In this document: one piece after another, positions 1 through 7,140 of the stretch
How the letters are laid out: each line of letters starts with the position of its first letter
Numbering within the stretch: the stretch's first letter is position 1
Source: Dehalococcoidia bacterium
GTDB lineage: Bacteria; Chloroflexota; Dehalococcoidia; GIF9; UBA5620
DNA length: 11,722 nucleotides
Assembly (NCBI GenBank): GCA_016783225.1
Contig: JADHWZ010000047.1
Coordinates: forward strand, 1-11,722
Reading direction: 5' to 3'
Translations under genes and position numbers: made by a program
Notes under the pieces: generated by a model
Databases searched by the model: none
What the model was told of the DNA's origin: nothing
What the model saw: only the letters and a program-made list of their open reading frames with translations

Positions 1-1
1 T

Positions 2-298
2 GGTATTGGAATCGCTATTGTTTGCGGATTTATCTGGTTGGGCATCTACTATATCCCATTGCCCTTCATGTTCTTCCTTCGCCTTTTCATAGCTGCCGGC
101 GTAGGTTACGCTATTGGTGAAGTTGTCGGCCTCTCTGTCAATCGAAAGCGTGGTACTGGCCTGGCGATTGTCAGCGGCAGCTGTGCCGCCCTAGCGTTTG
201 CTATTCCTAATGTGTTTTTTACCTCGGTAGGACTCAATCTCTGGGGTTTACTCGTTTTGGCAGTAACCATTTTCATGGCGGTGATTCGGATCCGTTAG
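2..298 (+). CDS. Small integral membrane protein, 3' end only
   Basis: The reading frame is open from the first bases of the window to a TAG at 296-298, so this is the C-terminal part (about 98 residues) of a longer protein. A TTG at 38 could be read as a start, but the frame continues upstream without a stop and has no clear ribosome binding site, so I treat it as partial. The visible part is almost wholly hydrophobic, with three or four likely membrane segments separated by short loops, one of them basic (NRKRG near residues 56-60). It ends in a short basic tail (IRIR), as expected of an inner-membrane protein. No catalytic motif is visible and I do not recognise the family. It lies 46 nt upstream of the Fe-S oxidoreductase on the same strand and may share its transcript. 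Function unknown. Confidence 0.6.
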   Translation, partial: GIGIAIVCGFIWLGIYYIPLPFMFFLRLFIAAGVGYAIGEVVGLSVNRKRGTGLAIVSGSCAALAFAIPNVFFTSVGLNLWGLLVLAVTIFMAVIRIR

Positions 299-299
299 T

Positions 300-316
300 T
301 TGATAAGAAATATCAA
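300..316. promoter_or_regulatory. Short AT-rich inverted repeat before the oxidoreductase gene
   Basis: TTGATA and TATCAA form a perfect 6-bp inverted repeat around a 5-nt A-rich loop. It sits directly after the upstream stop codon and overlaps the start of the purine-rich ribosome binding region (GGAGG at 321-325). It could be an operator half-site pair or a weak hairpin near the binding site. A repeat this short and AT-rich may be chance. Confidence 0.2.
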
Positions 317-344
317 GGAAGGAGGAACTTAAGAAAGAAAAACT

Positions 345-2420
345 ATGGAAGCATCACGTGAGATTTTTTGGAACATAGCTCTTGGGCCCTTCATCCTGTA
401 TTCGGCGGCTGTGGTTGCAATTGGAATTCTCATCTATGCTATCTACCGGCGGGCGCGTTTGTGGAAAGTCGGTCAGCCGGATAATAGGACCGACGATTTA
501 GGGAGGAGAGTTTGGGATTTTATAGTTGTTGGGGTCGTTGACGGCCTGTTCCACATGCGATTCCTCCGCGAACCTTACCCTGGGATAATGCATTTTCTCA
601 TTTTTGCTGGTTGCGGTTTGCTCCTATTGGGGGCGTTCTTGGATTTCATCAGCCATTATTTGTTTCACTTCATATACGGCGGTGTTTACCTTGGTCTTGG
701 TACGGCTGTTGATATTGGCGGGTTACTCATTCTTATTGGCGTTATCATGGCAGTGGTTCGCCGGTATATTCAGAAGCCTGAAAGGCTGAATACTATGCTG
801 GATAATGCGGTCGTCCTAGGCCTGATTTTTGTTGTCGTAATCACCGGCTTTTTCATCGAAGGTTTCCGTATGATTGCGGCTACTCCAGAAGGCTTGTCAC
901 AACCTGAATTCTACAGTCACCCGGAGTGGGCAATATGGTCGTTTGGGGGCTATTGGATAGCCAGCCTGTTTGCTGGCTTGGCTGAGGGCACCAGGGTAGC
1001 CTGGTATATTAGCCTATGGTGGTTTCATGTGGTTTTGGCTGTAGGGGCCGTGATTTATGTGAGTGTCTCGTTCGATAAGCTGGCACATATTCTGGTGTCT
1101 CCAGTTAACGTTTTCTTCCGGTCGTCTCGCCCCAAGGGGGCATTGGTGCCTATTAACATCGAGGAAGCTGAGACCTTTGGCGTGGGCAAGATCGAGGATT
1201 TTACCTGGAAGCAGCTGCTGGATTTGGATGCCTGCACTGATTGTGGCAGATGCCAGGATAGATGCCCGGCTTACCTTAGCGGTAAGCCCCTGTCTCCGCG
1301 GAAAGTAATACAGGACCTGAAAACTAATTTACTTGATAGAAGCGGTACTTTGCTGCGTGCCGGAGGGGCTAATCCAGGGAATGGAAGTGATGGAGATGGG
1401 GCTACGGCTCTTGTTGAGGTTGTGATACTTGAGGATGAACTTTGGGCATGTACGACTTGCAGGGCTTGCCAGGAGGTATGCCCTGTCTATGTCGAGCACA
1501 TTGACAAGATCATTGACATGCGTCGCAATCTAGTGCTGGAACAGACCAGGATACCGGAGACCGGTGAGGCTGCTCTAAGGTGCATTGAAACCAGAGGACA
1601 TAGTTGCAGAGGCACCACACTCACCAGGACTGACTGGACTAGCGAGCTAGACATCAAGCTTCTGTCTGAAGACAGCAATGTTGACCTCGTATATTACGTA
1701 GGTTGTGCTGCAGCTTTGGAAGACAGGAGCATGAAGGTGGCTATAGCTGTGGGGAAAATACTAAAAGCGGCTGGAGTCAGTTTTGCCATACTTGGCCCAG
1801 AGGAGACTTGCTGCGGTGAGCCGGCCAGAAGACTGGGTAACGAATATCTGTTCCAGATGCAGGCTATGAAAAACATCGAGATGCTGAAGGGCTACAATGT
1901 TAAGAAGATAGTCACTACTTGCCCTCATTGCTTTAATACCATCAAGAACGAATATCCTCAGTTCGACGGGGAATTTGAGGTTGTCCATCATACTCAGTTT
2001 ATAGCTGAGTTGCTGAAGCAGGGCAGGATTAAGCCGACTTCAATGACCGATGGCAAGTTGACCTACCACGATTCCTGCTATTTGGGCAGGCATAATGATA
2101 TCTACAATCAGCCAAGACAGGTGTTGAGTAGCATCTCGCAATCCAAGCTGTTGGAGATGAAGCAGTCTCGGAGGAATGGATTTTGCTGCGGCGGTGGCGG
2201 CGGACGCTACTGGATGGAGGAGCGTATTGGCCAGCGGATTAGTGAGATGCGCATTGACCAGGTAGTGGAAACTGGCGCTGGCATTGTAGCTACGGCCTGT
2301 CCTTACTGCCTCCAGATGTTTGAAGATGCCATAAAGGCTAAAGAGGTGGAGGAGTCATTGAAGGCTCTTGATATCGCCGAGCTGTTGGCGGCGCAGCTGG
2401 ATAAAGACAGCACTGGATAG
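345..2420 (+). CDS. Membrane-bound heterodisulfide reductase-like Fe-S oxidoreductase (NarI-like + ferredoxin + two CCG domains), EMO-like
   Basis: A 691-residue protein, probably carrying electrons between a soluble donor (ETF or similar) and the membrane quinone pool. Residues 1-245 hold five or six membrane segments (about 11-34, 81-103, 117-138, 155-175, 221-242) resembling the NarI cytochrome b region; H83, H104, H108 and H228 are possible haem ligands. Two [4Fe-4S] motifs follow: C297, C300, C303, C307 and C369, C372, C375, C379. Two complete CCG (HdrB/D) domains come next: C454, C489-C490, C526, C529 and C578, C614-C615, C652, C655, with canonical spacing, so each could hold a noncubane cluster. 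This architecture matches ETF:(methyl)menaquinone oxidoreductases of Geobacter and Syntrophus, but the redox partner here is inference. The start is the first ATG after an in-frame stop at 330. The nearest strong Shine-Dalgarno (GGAGG, 321-325) is unusually far away, about 19 nt. The next gene follows after 74 nt. Confidence 0.9.
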   Translation: MEASREIFWNIALGPFILYSAAVVAIGILIYAIYRRARLWKVGQPDNRTDDLGRRVWDFIVVGVVDGLFHMRFLREPYPGIMHFLIFAGCGLLLLGAFLDFISHYLFHFIYGGVYLGLGTAVDIGGLLILIGVIMAVVRRYIQKPERLNTMLDNAVVLGLIFVVVITGFFIEGFRMIAATPEGLSQPEFYSHPEWAIWSFGGYWIASLFAGLAEGTRVAWYISLWWFHVVLAVGAVIYVSVSFDKLAHILVSPVNVFFRSSRPKGALVPINIEEAETFGVGKIEDFTWKQLLDLDACTDCGRCQDRCPAYLSGKPLSPRKVIQDLKTNLLDRSGTLLRAGGANPGNGSDGDGATALVEVVILEDELWACTTCRACQEVCPVYVEHIDKIIDMRRNLVLEQTRIPETGEAALRCIETRGHSCRGTTLTRTDWTSELDIKLLSEDSNVDLVYYVGCAAALEDRSMKVAIAVGKILKAAGVSFAILGPEETCCGEPARRLGNEYLFQMQAMKNIEMLKGYNVKKIVTTCPHCFNTIKNEYPQFDGEFEVVHHTQFIAELLKQGRIKPTSMTDGKLTYHDSCYLGRHNDIYNQPRQVLSSISQSKLLEMKQSRRNGFCCGGGGGRYWMEERIGQRISEMRIDQVVETGAGIVATACPYCLQMFEDAIKAKEVEESLKALDIAELLAAQLDKDSTG

Positions 2421-2494
2421 GCGTCTCCATTATCTGAGAGTGGTTTAGGTCTACTCGCACAAAAGAACCAAAAATTCTATAAGGAGGTAAGAAA

Positions 2495-3496
2495 ATGTGG
2501 GATGCTTCAAAATGTGACTTATGTGGTGACTGCTTGGTGAAATGTCTCTACATCGACTATGACAAGGACAGGGCTGTGACCGAGATCAAGCAGCTCATGG
2601 AGGGCAAGAAGGCTGATATCCTGAGCCAGTGCATCACCTGCTGTGCCTGCAGGGAATATTGCCCCACCGGAGCCGACCCCTATGACCTTATTATCAGGAT
2701 GATGGAGAAGACAGGCGCGTTCCCTGTAAGCGAGAAAACGCTGGCCATGTTTGAGATGGTGCCGCAGGTGCCGAGCCAGCTAATGCCGGGTGACCCCGAC
2801 AAGCCAGTCCTATCGCTGTGCATCATGGAGGGAGATATTCCTGAAGGTGCCCTCGACGGCCAGCTATTTAAGGGGATGACTGTTGTCAAGGGGGGTGAGT
2901 ATTTTGACTACCTGGGCTGGGTACACGCCGGGAAGGAGAGTCCGGCCCAGAAGGGGGCACAGAAGTTCATCGATAAGATGGCGAGCCTGGGCAAGGAGAT
3001 CGTATTCCTCCATGACGACTGCTATGCTATGGTGCATACCAAGGTCAAGGACTACGGCATTACTGTCCCGTTCAAGTACATGCACCTCTTTGAATACCTG
3101 CGTAACTATCTAAGGGATCACAAGAGCAGCATCACCAAGCTGGGTAAGAAGGTTGCCTACCAGCGGCCTTGCGCTTCCAGGTATGCCCCGGAGAAAGATG
3201 TCTTCCTTGACGAGATTTTCGAGCTCATCGGTGTAGAGCGCCCTCCCAGGAAATATGAGCGGGAGACCGCTCTCTGTTGCTCGGGAGCGATAATAAATGT
3301 CTATCGAGACCGGGCAATTGAGATACAGGCAAGAAACATCGACGATGCTATCCAATGTGGGGCCGACGCCATAATAACCCTTTGCCCTGCCTGTGACCAT
3401 ATACTGAGGCGGCCGACCTCCCAGCGTGGCTTCAACAAGATTTACATAACCGACCTTTGCCGTATGGCCCTGGGTGAGAAACCCTGGCCTGAATAA
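2495..3496 (+). CDS. Soluble HdrB/D-like (Fe-S)-binding protein with one intact CCG domain
   Basis: 333 residues, no membrane segment or signal peptide, so cytoplasmic. A ferredoxin-like N-terminus carries C7, C10, C13, C17 and C46, C49, C52, C56, enough for two [4Fe-4S] clusters; C50 is an extra cysteine. The C-terminal CCG domain has C226, C261-C262, C297 and C300, the usual set for a noncubane cluster, although the CCG triplet itself reads CCS. The preceding CCG-like half is degenerate: only C109 and C176 remain and there is no CC pair or CxxC. The start is well supported by AAGGAGGT at 2481-2488, six bases before the ATG. It lies 74 nt after the membrane oxidoreductase on the same strand, so the two probably form an operon and this protein may be its soluble partner. 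A free-standing HdrB/GlpC-type role is the alternative. Substrate unknown. Confidence 0.85.
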   Translation: MWDASKCDLCGDCLVKCLYIDYDKDRAVTEIKQLMEGKKADILSQCITCCACREYCPTGADPYDLIIRMMEKTGAFPVSEKTLAMFEMVPQVPSQLMPGDPDKPVLSLCIMEGDIPEGALDGQLFKGMTVVKGGEYFDYLGWVHAGKESPAQKGAQKFIDKMASLGKEIVFLHDDCYAMVHTKVKDYGITVPFKYMHLFEYLRNYLRDHKSSITKLGKKVAYQRPCASRYAPEKDVFLDEIFELIGVERPPRKYERETALCCSGAIINVYRDRAIEIQARNIDDAIQCGADAIITLCPACDHILRRPTSQRGFNKIYITDLCRMALGEKPWPE

Positions 3497-3585
3497 ATCG
3501 GTTGGCCTTAGTCAGGTTCTGTGCGCCTTGAAGCGCTCACAGTCGCTGGCGGCTTGATGGCCATGTGCAGGCGCAGGCCAAAGGG

Positions 3586-4065
3586 ATGATCAGGAGACTT
3601 TCTTCCAAAGGCGCGCATGATATTTGCGAAATCATAAACCGGGCAGCCCGTGCCTACCAGGGCGTTATTCCCGACGATTGTTATCACGAACCGTACATGC
3701 CAAAAGAAGAACTCCGGCATGAAATGAAGAGTGTGACTTTCTTTGGTTGGGAAGAGGAGGGCAAGCTGGTGGGGGTGATGGGTTTCCAGCCGGTCAAGGA
3801 CATGACGCTCATCAGGCACGCTTACGTGTTACCGCACTGCCAGAGAAAGGGCATTGGTGTGGGGCTACTCAACCATTTGAGGCAGATGACCATGACCAAG
3901 CACCTGTTTGTGGGTACGTGGGCAGATGCTAGTTGGGCGATTGACTTCTACCGAGGGCAGGGGTTTAGACTTATGCCCAACAAAGACGAACTTCTCAAGA
4001 CGTACTGGAATATCCCCCGTCGCCAGGTCGAGACGTCGCTAGTTCTAGGCATCGAACTGGAGTGA
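3586..4065 (+). CDS. GNAT-family N-acetyltransferase
   Basis: An acetyl-CoA-dependent acyltransferase of about 159 residues, the normal size for a single GNAT domain. The acetyl-CoA-binding motif A is clear: a beta strand (TLIRHAYVLP) followed by QRKGIGVGLL, matching the Q/RxxGxG/A loop. The C-terminal part has the usual AIDFYRGQGF helix and turn. I chose the ATG at 3586 (protein begins MIRRLSSKG) because GNAT proteins normally begin just before this first strand; an upstream in-frame GTG at 3565 would add seven residues and has no better ribosome binding site. It lies about 90 nt downstream of the HdrB/D-like gene and may be read through from it, but nothing in the sequence ties it to electron transfer. 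The acceptor (small amine, antibiotic or protein) cannot be told. Confidence 0.85.
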   Translation: MIRRLSSKGAHDICEIINRAARAYQGVIPDDCYHEPYMPKEELRHEMKSVTFFGWEEEGKLVGVMGFQPVKDMTLIRHAYVLPHCQRKGIGVGLLNHLRQMTMTKHLFVGTWADASWAIDFYRGQGFRLMPNKDELLKTYWNIPRRQVETSLVLGIELE

Positions 4066-4130
4066 ATCGCAGACTCGACCTGGCCTCTGGTGACAGGAAA
4101 GTGTTCTGAGCTAAAGCAACTATTCCTCCC

Positions 4131-4155
4131 ATTCTGTGCTGGTTTGCGCCAGAAT
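4131..4155. terminator. Weak stem-loop between convergent genes
   Basis: ATTCTG and CAGAAT, extended by GC/GC across a bulged T, form an imperfect 8-bp stem between the converging acetyltransferase and enoyl-CoA hydratase genes. The place suits a bidirectional terminator, but neither strand has a clear run of T after the stem, so intrinsic termination is not demonstrated. Confidence 0.25.
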
Positions 4156-4160
4156 AGGGC

Positions 4161-4949
4161 CTAAGCTTTTCTCCCCTCCGTGAACGCCTCCCTCAAGAAT
4201 CCTGTCGCATCGCCGCCATAGAAATTACTGGCGGTCGCAGTCTCATAACTCAAGCCGAGCTCCAGGCTTGAGGACATAGCCACGTTAAGGGCTCTCTTAG
4301 CAGCCCGAACTGCAGCGGGAGACAGAGCGGCTATTTCCTCAGCCAGCTTTGTCGTCTCGCTCATTAGTTGGTCAAGTGGGTAGACATGGTCCACCAGGCC
4401 TATTCGAAGAGCTTCAGTGCCGTCTATCCTTCGCCCGGTGAATATGAGTTCTTTAGCTTTGCTGGGCCCGACCACTCGGGGCAGCCGCTGGGTACCACCG
4501 CAGTCCGGGATAATACCGTATGTCACCTCGGGTATGGAGAATATGGCGTTGTCGGCGGCAAGTCTGATGTCGCAGGCCAGCACAATCTCCATGCCTCCTC
4601 CTATGCAGGGTCCCTGGATTGCAGCTATCACTGGGACGGGGAGAACCTCATACATACTAAAAACGCTCCTGAAGTACTGTACGCCTTCAATCGGTTCACC
4701 AAATGTGGCGCCAGTAGACAATCCCTCAGGAGAGGTCACTGCCTTGAGGTCCAGGCCGGCGCAAAAAGCGCGTCCTGCTCCAGCAAGAATGGTTACCCGG
4801 ACGTTGGGCTCAAGCTTTATGGCCGTGGCTGCCTCCTCCAGTCCCATCCAGAGCTGTGCGTCGAGAGCATTCAGCCTCTCCGGACGGTTGAGGGTGACTG
4901 TCGCTATTCCATCCTCTATTTTAAGTAGCACCGTTTCAGTCTTAAGCAT
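4161..4949 (-). CDS. Enoyl-CoA hydratase/isomerase (crotonase family)
   Basis: 262 residues, the usual length for the family. It should hydrate 2-enoyl-CoA to 3-hydroxyacyl-CoA in the cytoplasm. The crotonase signature is present: the first oxyanion-hole segment at AFCAGLDLK (about residues 61-69), the second at GGGME (117-121), then a [17 protein letters not shown] segment (140-156). Both catalytic glutamates of true hydratases are in place, E121 and E141 (equivalent to rat Glu144 and Glu164). This favours hydratase over isomerase, dehalogenase or hydrolase activity, although chain-length and substrate preference cannot be read. I chose the ATG at 4949 rather than one 30 nt further upstream because AGGAGG lies five bases before it and the protein then begins with the normal first strand. 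It is the second gene of a unit with the flavoenzyme, 59 nt apart, consistent with beta-oxidation of unsaturated acyl-CoAs. Confidence 0.92.
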   Translation of the reverse strand: MLKTETVLLKIEDGIATVTLNRPERLNALDAQLWMGLEEAATAIKLEPNVRVTILAGAGRAFCAGLDLKAVTSPEGLSTGATFGEPIEGVQYFRSVFSMYEVLPVPVIAAIQGPCIGGGMEIVLACDIRLAADNAIFSIPEVTYGIIPDCGGTQRLPRVVGPSKAKELIFTGRRIDGTEALRIGLVDHVYPLDQLMSETTKLAEEIAALSPAAVRAAKRALNVAMSSSLELGLSYETATASNFYGGDATGFLREAFTEGRKA

Positions 4950-4954
4950 CTTTA

Positions 4955-4960
4955 CCTCCT
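4955..4960 (-). promoter_or_regulatory. Ribosome binding site of the enoyl-CoA hydratase
   Basis: On the minus strand AGGAGG is followed by five bases and then the ATG at 4949. This perfect Shine-Dalgarno fixes the start and makes the ATG at 4979 unlikely. Confidence 0.75.
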
Positions 4961-5008
4961 CAGTATTTCGATTGGGCAAACCGTCGCACAGTATACTGTG
5001 GTAGTAGC

Positions 5009-6931
5009 CTAAATCGCCCGGGCTACTCGAAGCCCACTCTCAATGGCCTTGGCTATCTTGCCAGGTTCGGCGCCGTCCCCAATCACGTGCAGTGTGGCAA
5101 CCTTCCCTTCCAGTTCTCGGGGAAGCTTGTGGTCTGATTCCATTCCGACGGCAAGCACCACGCTGTCTGCTTCGAAGAACTCGGTGCCACCGTCTCGGCT
5201 TACCCACGCTCCCGTCTCTGTTATCTCCTCGACTTTGGCATTCCGTTCCATCCTGATGCCGAGCCTCCGCAACCTGTCCATTACTACCCACCGCACGGCT
5301 CGTTCTATATCGGCTCCTATCCGCCCCAGCATTTCGACAATCGTCACCTTCTTGCCCTTTTCTGCCAGGAACTCGGCCGTCTCACAACCTATCATTCCGC
5401 CGCCGACCACGAGCACGTTCTCGCCAACCTCTCGGTGTCCGGTCAGGACATCTGTGGCTATGGTCACATTCTTCCCCCTTGCCCCTGAAATGTCGGGGAT
5501 TATCGTCGTCGCCCCGGTAGCCACTATCACGACGTCCGGCTTTGCCTCCTCGATGGACCTGCTGCTCACTTCTTCCTCAAGCCTGACATTCACACCTAGC
5601 TTATCCATCTGCCCGGCCATGTACCTGGTCAAATTGCTCAACTCGTCTTTGTAAGGGGGTAGGACGGCCACCAGAAGCTGGCCTCCTAGCTGGCCTTTGC
5701 TGTCGGCAAGGGTGACGTGATGGCCCCTCATGGCAGCCACTCTGGCTGCCTCCATTCCGGCTGGACCGCCGCCAACTATGAATACCTTCTTGGGCTCCTT
5801 TGCCGGTTCAATGCTGCACTCAGCTTCTCTTCCTGCCCTGGCGTTGACGGAGCAAGTAATGCTGCGTTGCTCGAGCACCGTATCGAAACACATACAGCAG
5901 GCGGTGCAGGAGCGTATCTCATCGAGGCGCCCTTCCCTGGCCTTGTTGGGCCATTCAGGGTCGGCAATAAGCGCCCGAGCGATGTACACCATGTCGACTC
6001 TGCCTTCAGCCAGGATTTGCTCGGCCAGCCGGGGATCGGGGATCCTGGTGCCACCTATGACCGGGATGTTGACCACGTTCTTAACCTCCTCCGCCAGGTA
6101 GACCCAACTCGCGCGTGGAACGGACATCTGAATGAAGGGAACCGGTGATTCGTGCCATCCGGTGGACACATTAATTGCATGGATGCCTGCCTTTTCCATC
6201 ATGGGGGCGACTGTTTTGGTATCCTCTATGGTGTTGCCTCCCTCCATGAAATCGGCGCCTGAAACTCGGCACAAAAGTGGGTAGTCCTTTCCCACCTTTT
6301 GCTTGATGCGTTCGATGCACTCCAGGAGGAGTTGAGCCCTGTTTTTCACACCGTTCCCGTAGGTATCGGTGCGCTTGTTGGTGTGTGCTGACAGGAAGTG
6401 GCTTATGAGACTCGTTCCGCCAATTGCGTTAAGCTCGACGGCATCGAACCCCGCCTCTTGTGCCCGGCGGGCTGCTTCCCCGTAAGCTTCCACAACCTGC
6501 TTGATCTCGTGAGTAGTCAGTGGCCTCGGTCTAGGAGCGTTGGGATGCCTGTCAACGCTGATATCAGAAGGGCCAACCAACTCCAGGTTGCCGTCAACTC
6601 CTGCTAGAATCCCCAGGGCAGATATCTGCATCGCTACCTTGGCTCCGCACTCGTGTATGAGGTCAGCAAACTCACGCAGACTGGGGATGAGTTCATCTTT
6701 GTATACCCCGATGCCGCCGGGGAAAAATGGCCCAGGATAGGTAGCGGTAGCAAGGCCAATGACTATTAGGCCAACACCGCCGCGGGCTCGTTCGGCATAG
6801 AAGTCACTGAACCGGTCGGTCACCATGTCATTGGCTCCTAGTCCTACCATCATAGCTGGCATCACTATCCTGTTCTTGAGGTCCAGTTTTCCTAACTGAA
6901 TGGGTTCAAATAGCTTTCGAAGCTGGCTCAT
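5009..6931 (-). CDS. FMN/FAD/[4Fe-4S] NADH:flavin oxidoreductase, 2,4-dienoyl-CoA reductase-like
   Basis: 640 residues, close to the 640-670 of FadH-, trimethylamine dehydrogenase- and 2-enoate reductase-type enzymes. Residues 1-335 form the old-yellow-enzyme TIM barrel that binds FMN. C342, C345, C348 and C360 give a CxxCxxC-x11-C cluster motif, a spacing like trimethylamine dehydrogenase. Residues 383-396 (VGGGPAG) bind FAD and 506-522 ([12 protein letters not shown]) the nicotinamide nucleotide; the C-terminal HVIGDG segment (615-620) closes the FAD fold. H260 in GWHE matches the catalytic His252 of E. coli FadH, but the segment that carries Tyr166 there (EGYL) reads GGTSL here (171-175), so the tyrosine is missing. 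The substrate is therefore uncertain: an enoyl- or dienoyl-CoA is plausible because the hydratase follows in the same unit. AGGAGG at 6939-6944, seven bases upstream, supports the start. Confidence 0.88.
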   Translation of the reverse strand: MSQLRKLFEPIQLGKLDLKNRIVMPAMMVGLGANDMVTDRFSDFYAERARGGVGLIVIGLATATYPGPFFPGGIGVYKDELIPSLREFADLIHECGAKVAMQISALGILAGVDGNLELVGPSDISVDRHPNAPRPRPLTTHEIKQVVEAYGEAARRAQEAGFDAVELNAIGGTSLISHFLSAHTNKRTDTYGNGVKNRAQLLLECIERIKQKVGKDYPLLCRVSGADFMEGGNTIEDTKTVAPMMEKAGIHAINVSTGWHESPVPFIQMSVPRASWVYLAEEVKNVVNIPVIGGTRIPDPRLAEQILAEGRVDMVYIARALIADPEWPNKAREGRLDEIRSCTACCMCFDTVLEQRSITCSVNARAGREAECSIEPAKEPKKVFIVGGGPAGMEAARVAAMRGHHVTLADSKGQLGGQLLVAVLPPYKDELSNLTRYMAGQMDKLGVNVRLEEEVSSRSIEEAKPDVVIVATGATTIIPDISGARGKNVTIATDVLTGHREVGENVLVVGGGMIGCETAEFLAEKGKKVTIVEMLGRIGADIERAVRWVVMDRLRRLGIRMERNAKVEEITETGAWVSRDGGTEFFEADSVVLAVGMESDHKLPRELEGKVATLHVIGDGAEPGKIAKAIESGLRVARAI

Positions 6932-6990
6932 TCGATTTCCTCCTCTGATTCAGTGCCTGGCGATGTGGTGAGTGACCTTGTACGTTTCCG

Positions 6991-7029
6991 GCTGTGGGAC
7001 TTGGTGTCTGAGACTACAGCTCTCACAGC
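6991..7029 (-). promoter_or_regulatory. Stem-loop in the leader of the flavoenzyme mRNA
   Basis: GCTGTGGGA at 6991-6999 and TCTCACAGC at 7021-7029 pair as a 9-bp stem with one G-U wobble around a 21-nt loop. It lies between the predicted promoter at 7071-7100 and the ribosome binding site at 6939-6944, so it would be in the 5' untranslated leader. No T-run follows, so it is not a classical terminator or attenuator, and it does not match a riboswitch I know. Confidence 0.3.
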
Positions 7030-7070
7030 ACAGCAACACGACGTCGCGGCATCATCGCCATTTGCTGCTA

Positions 7071-7100
7071 ATCATAACCTTCATGGCCCCTGATGGTCAA
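7071..7100 (-). promoter_or_regulatory. Predicted sigma70 promoter for the flavoenzyme-hydratase unit
   Basis: On the minus strand TTGACC (plus-strand 7095-7100) and TATGAT (7071-7076) are separated by 18 bases. Each hexamer matches five of six consensus positions. Transcription would start near 7064, giving a leader of about 130 nt before the ATG at 6931. It lies in the 209-nt gap after the M20 hydrolase gene, so the two downstream genes can be expressed independently of that gene. Confidence 0.55.
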
Positions 7101-7140
7101 TGTTGTCTCTCGTGTTGGGAAGCGCGCGATGTGGTGTGTC

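Noticed and set aside
4368..5004. Plus-strand open frames of 186 and 195 codons opposite the enoyl-CoA hydratase
   Set aside because: They are antisense to a gene with all crotonase motifs. Their products are low-complexity in character and match no family, so they are by-products of codon bias.
5043..6148. Plus-strand open frames of up to 203 codons opposite the flavoenzyme
   Set aside because: Antisense to a complete flavoenzyme with intact cofactor motifs; Ser/Pro/Thr-rich composition and no ribosome binding site.
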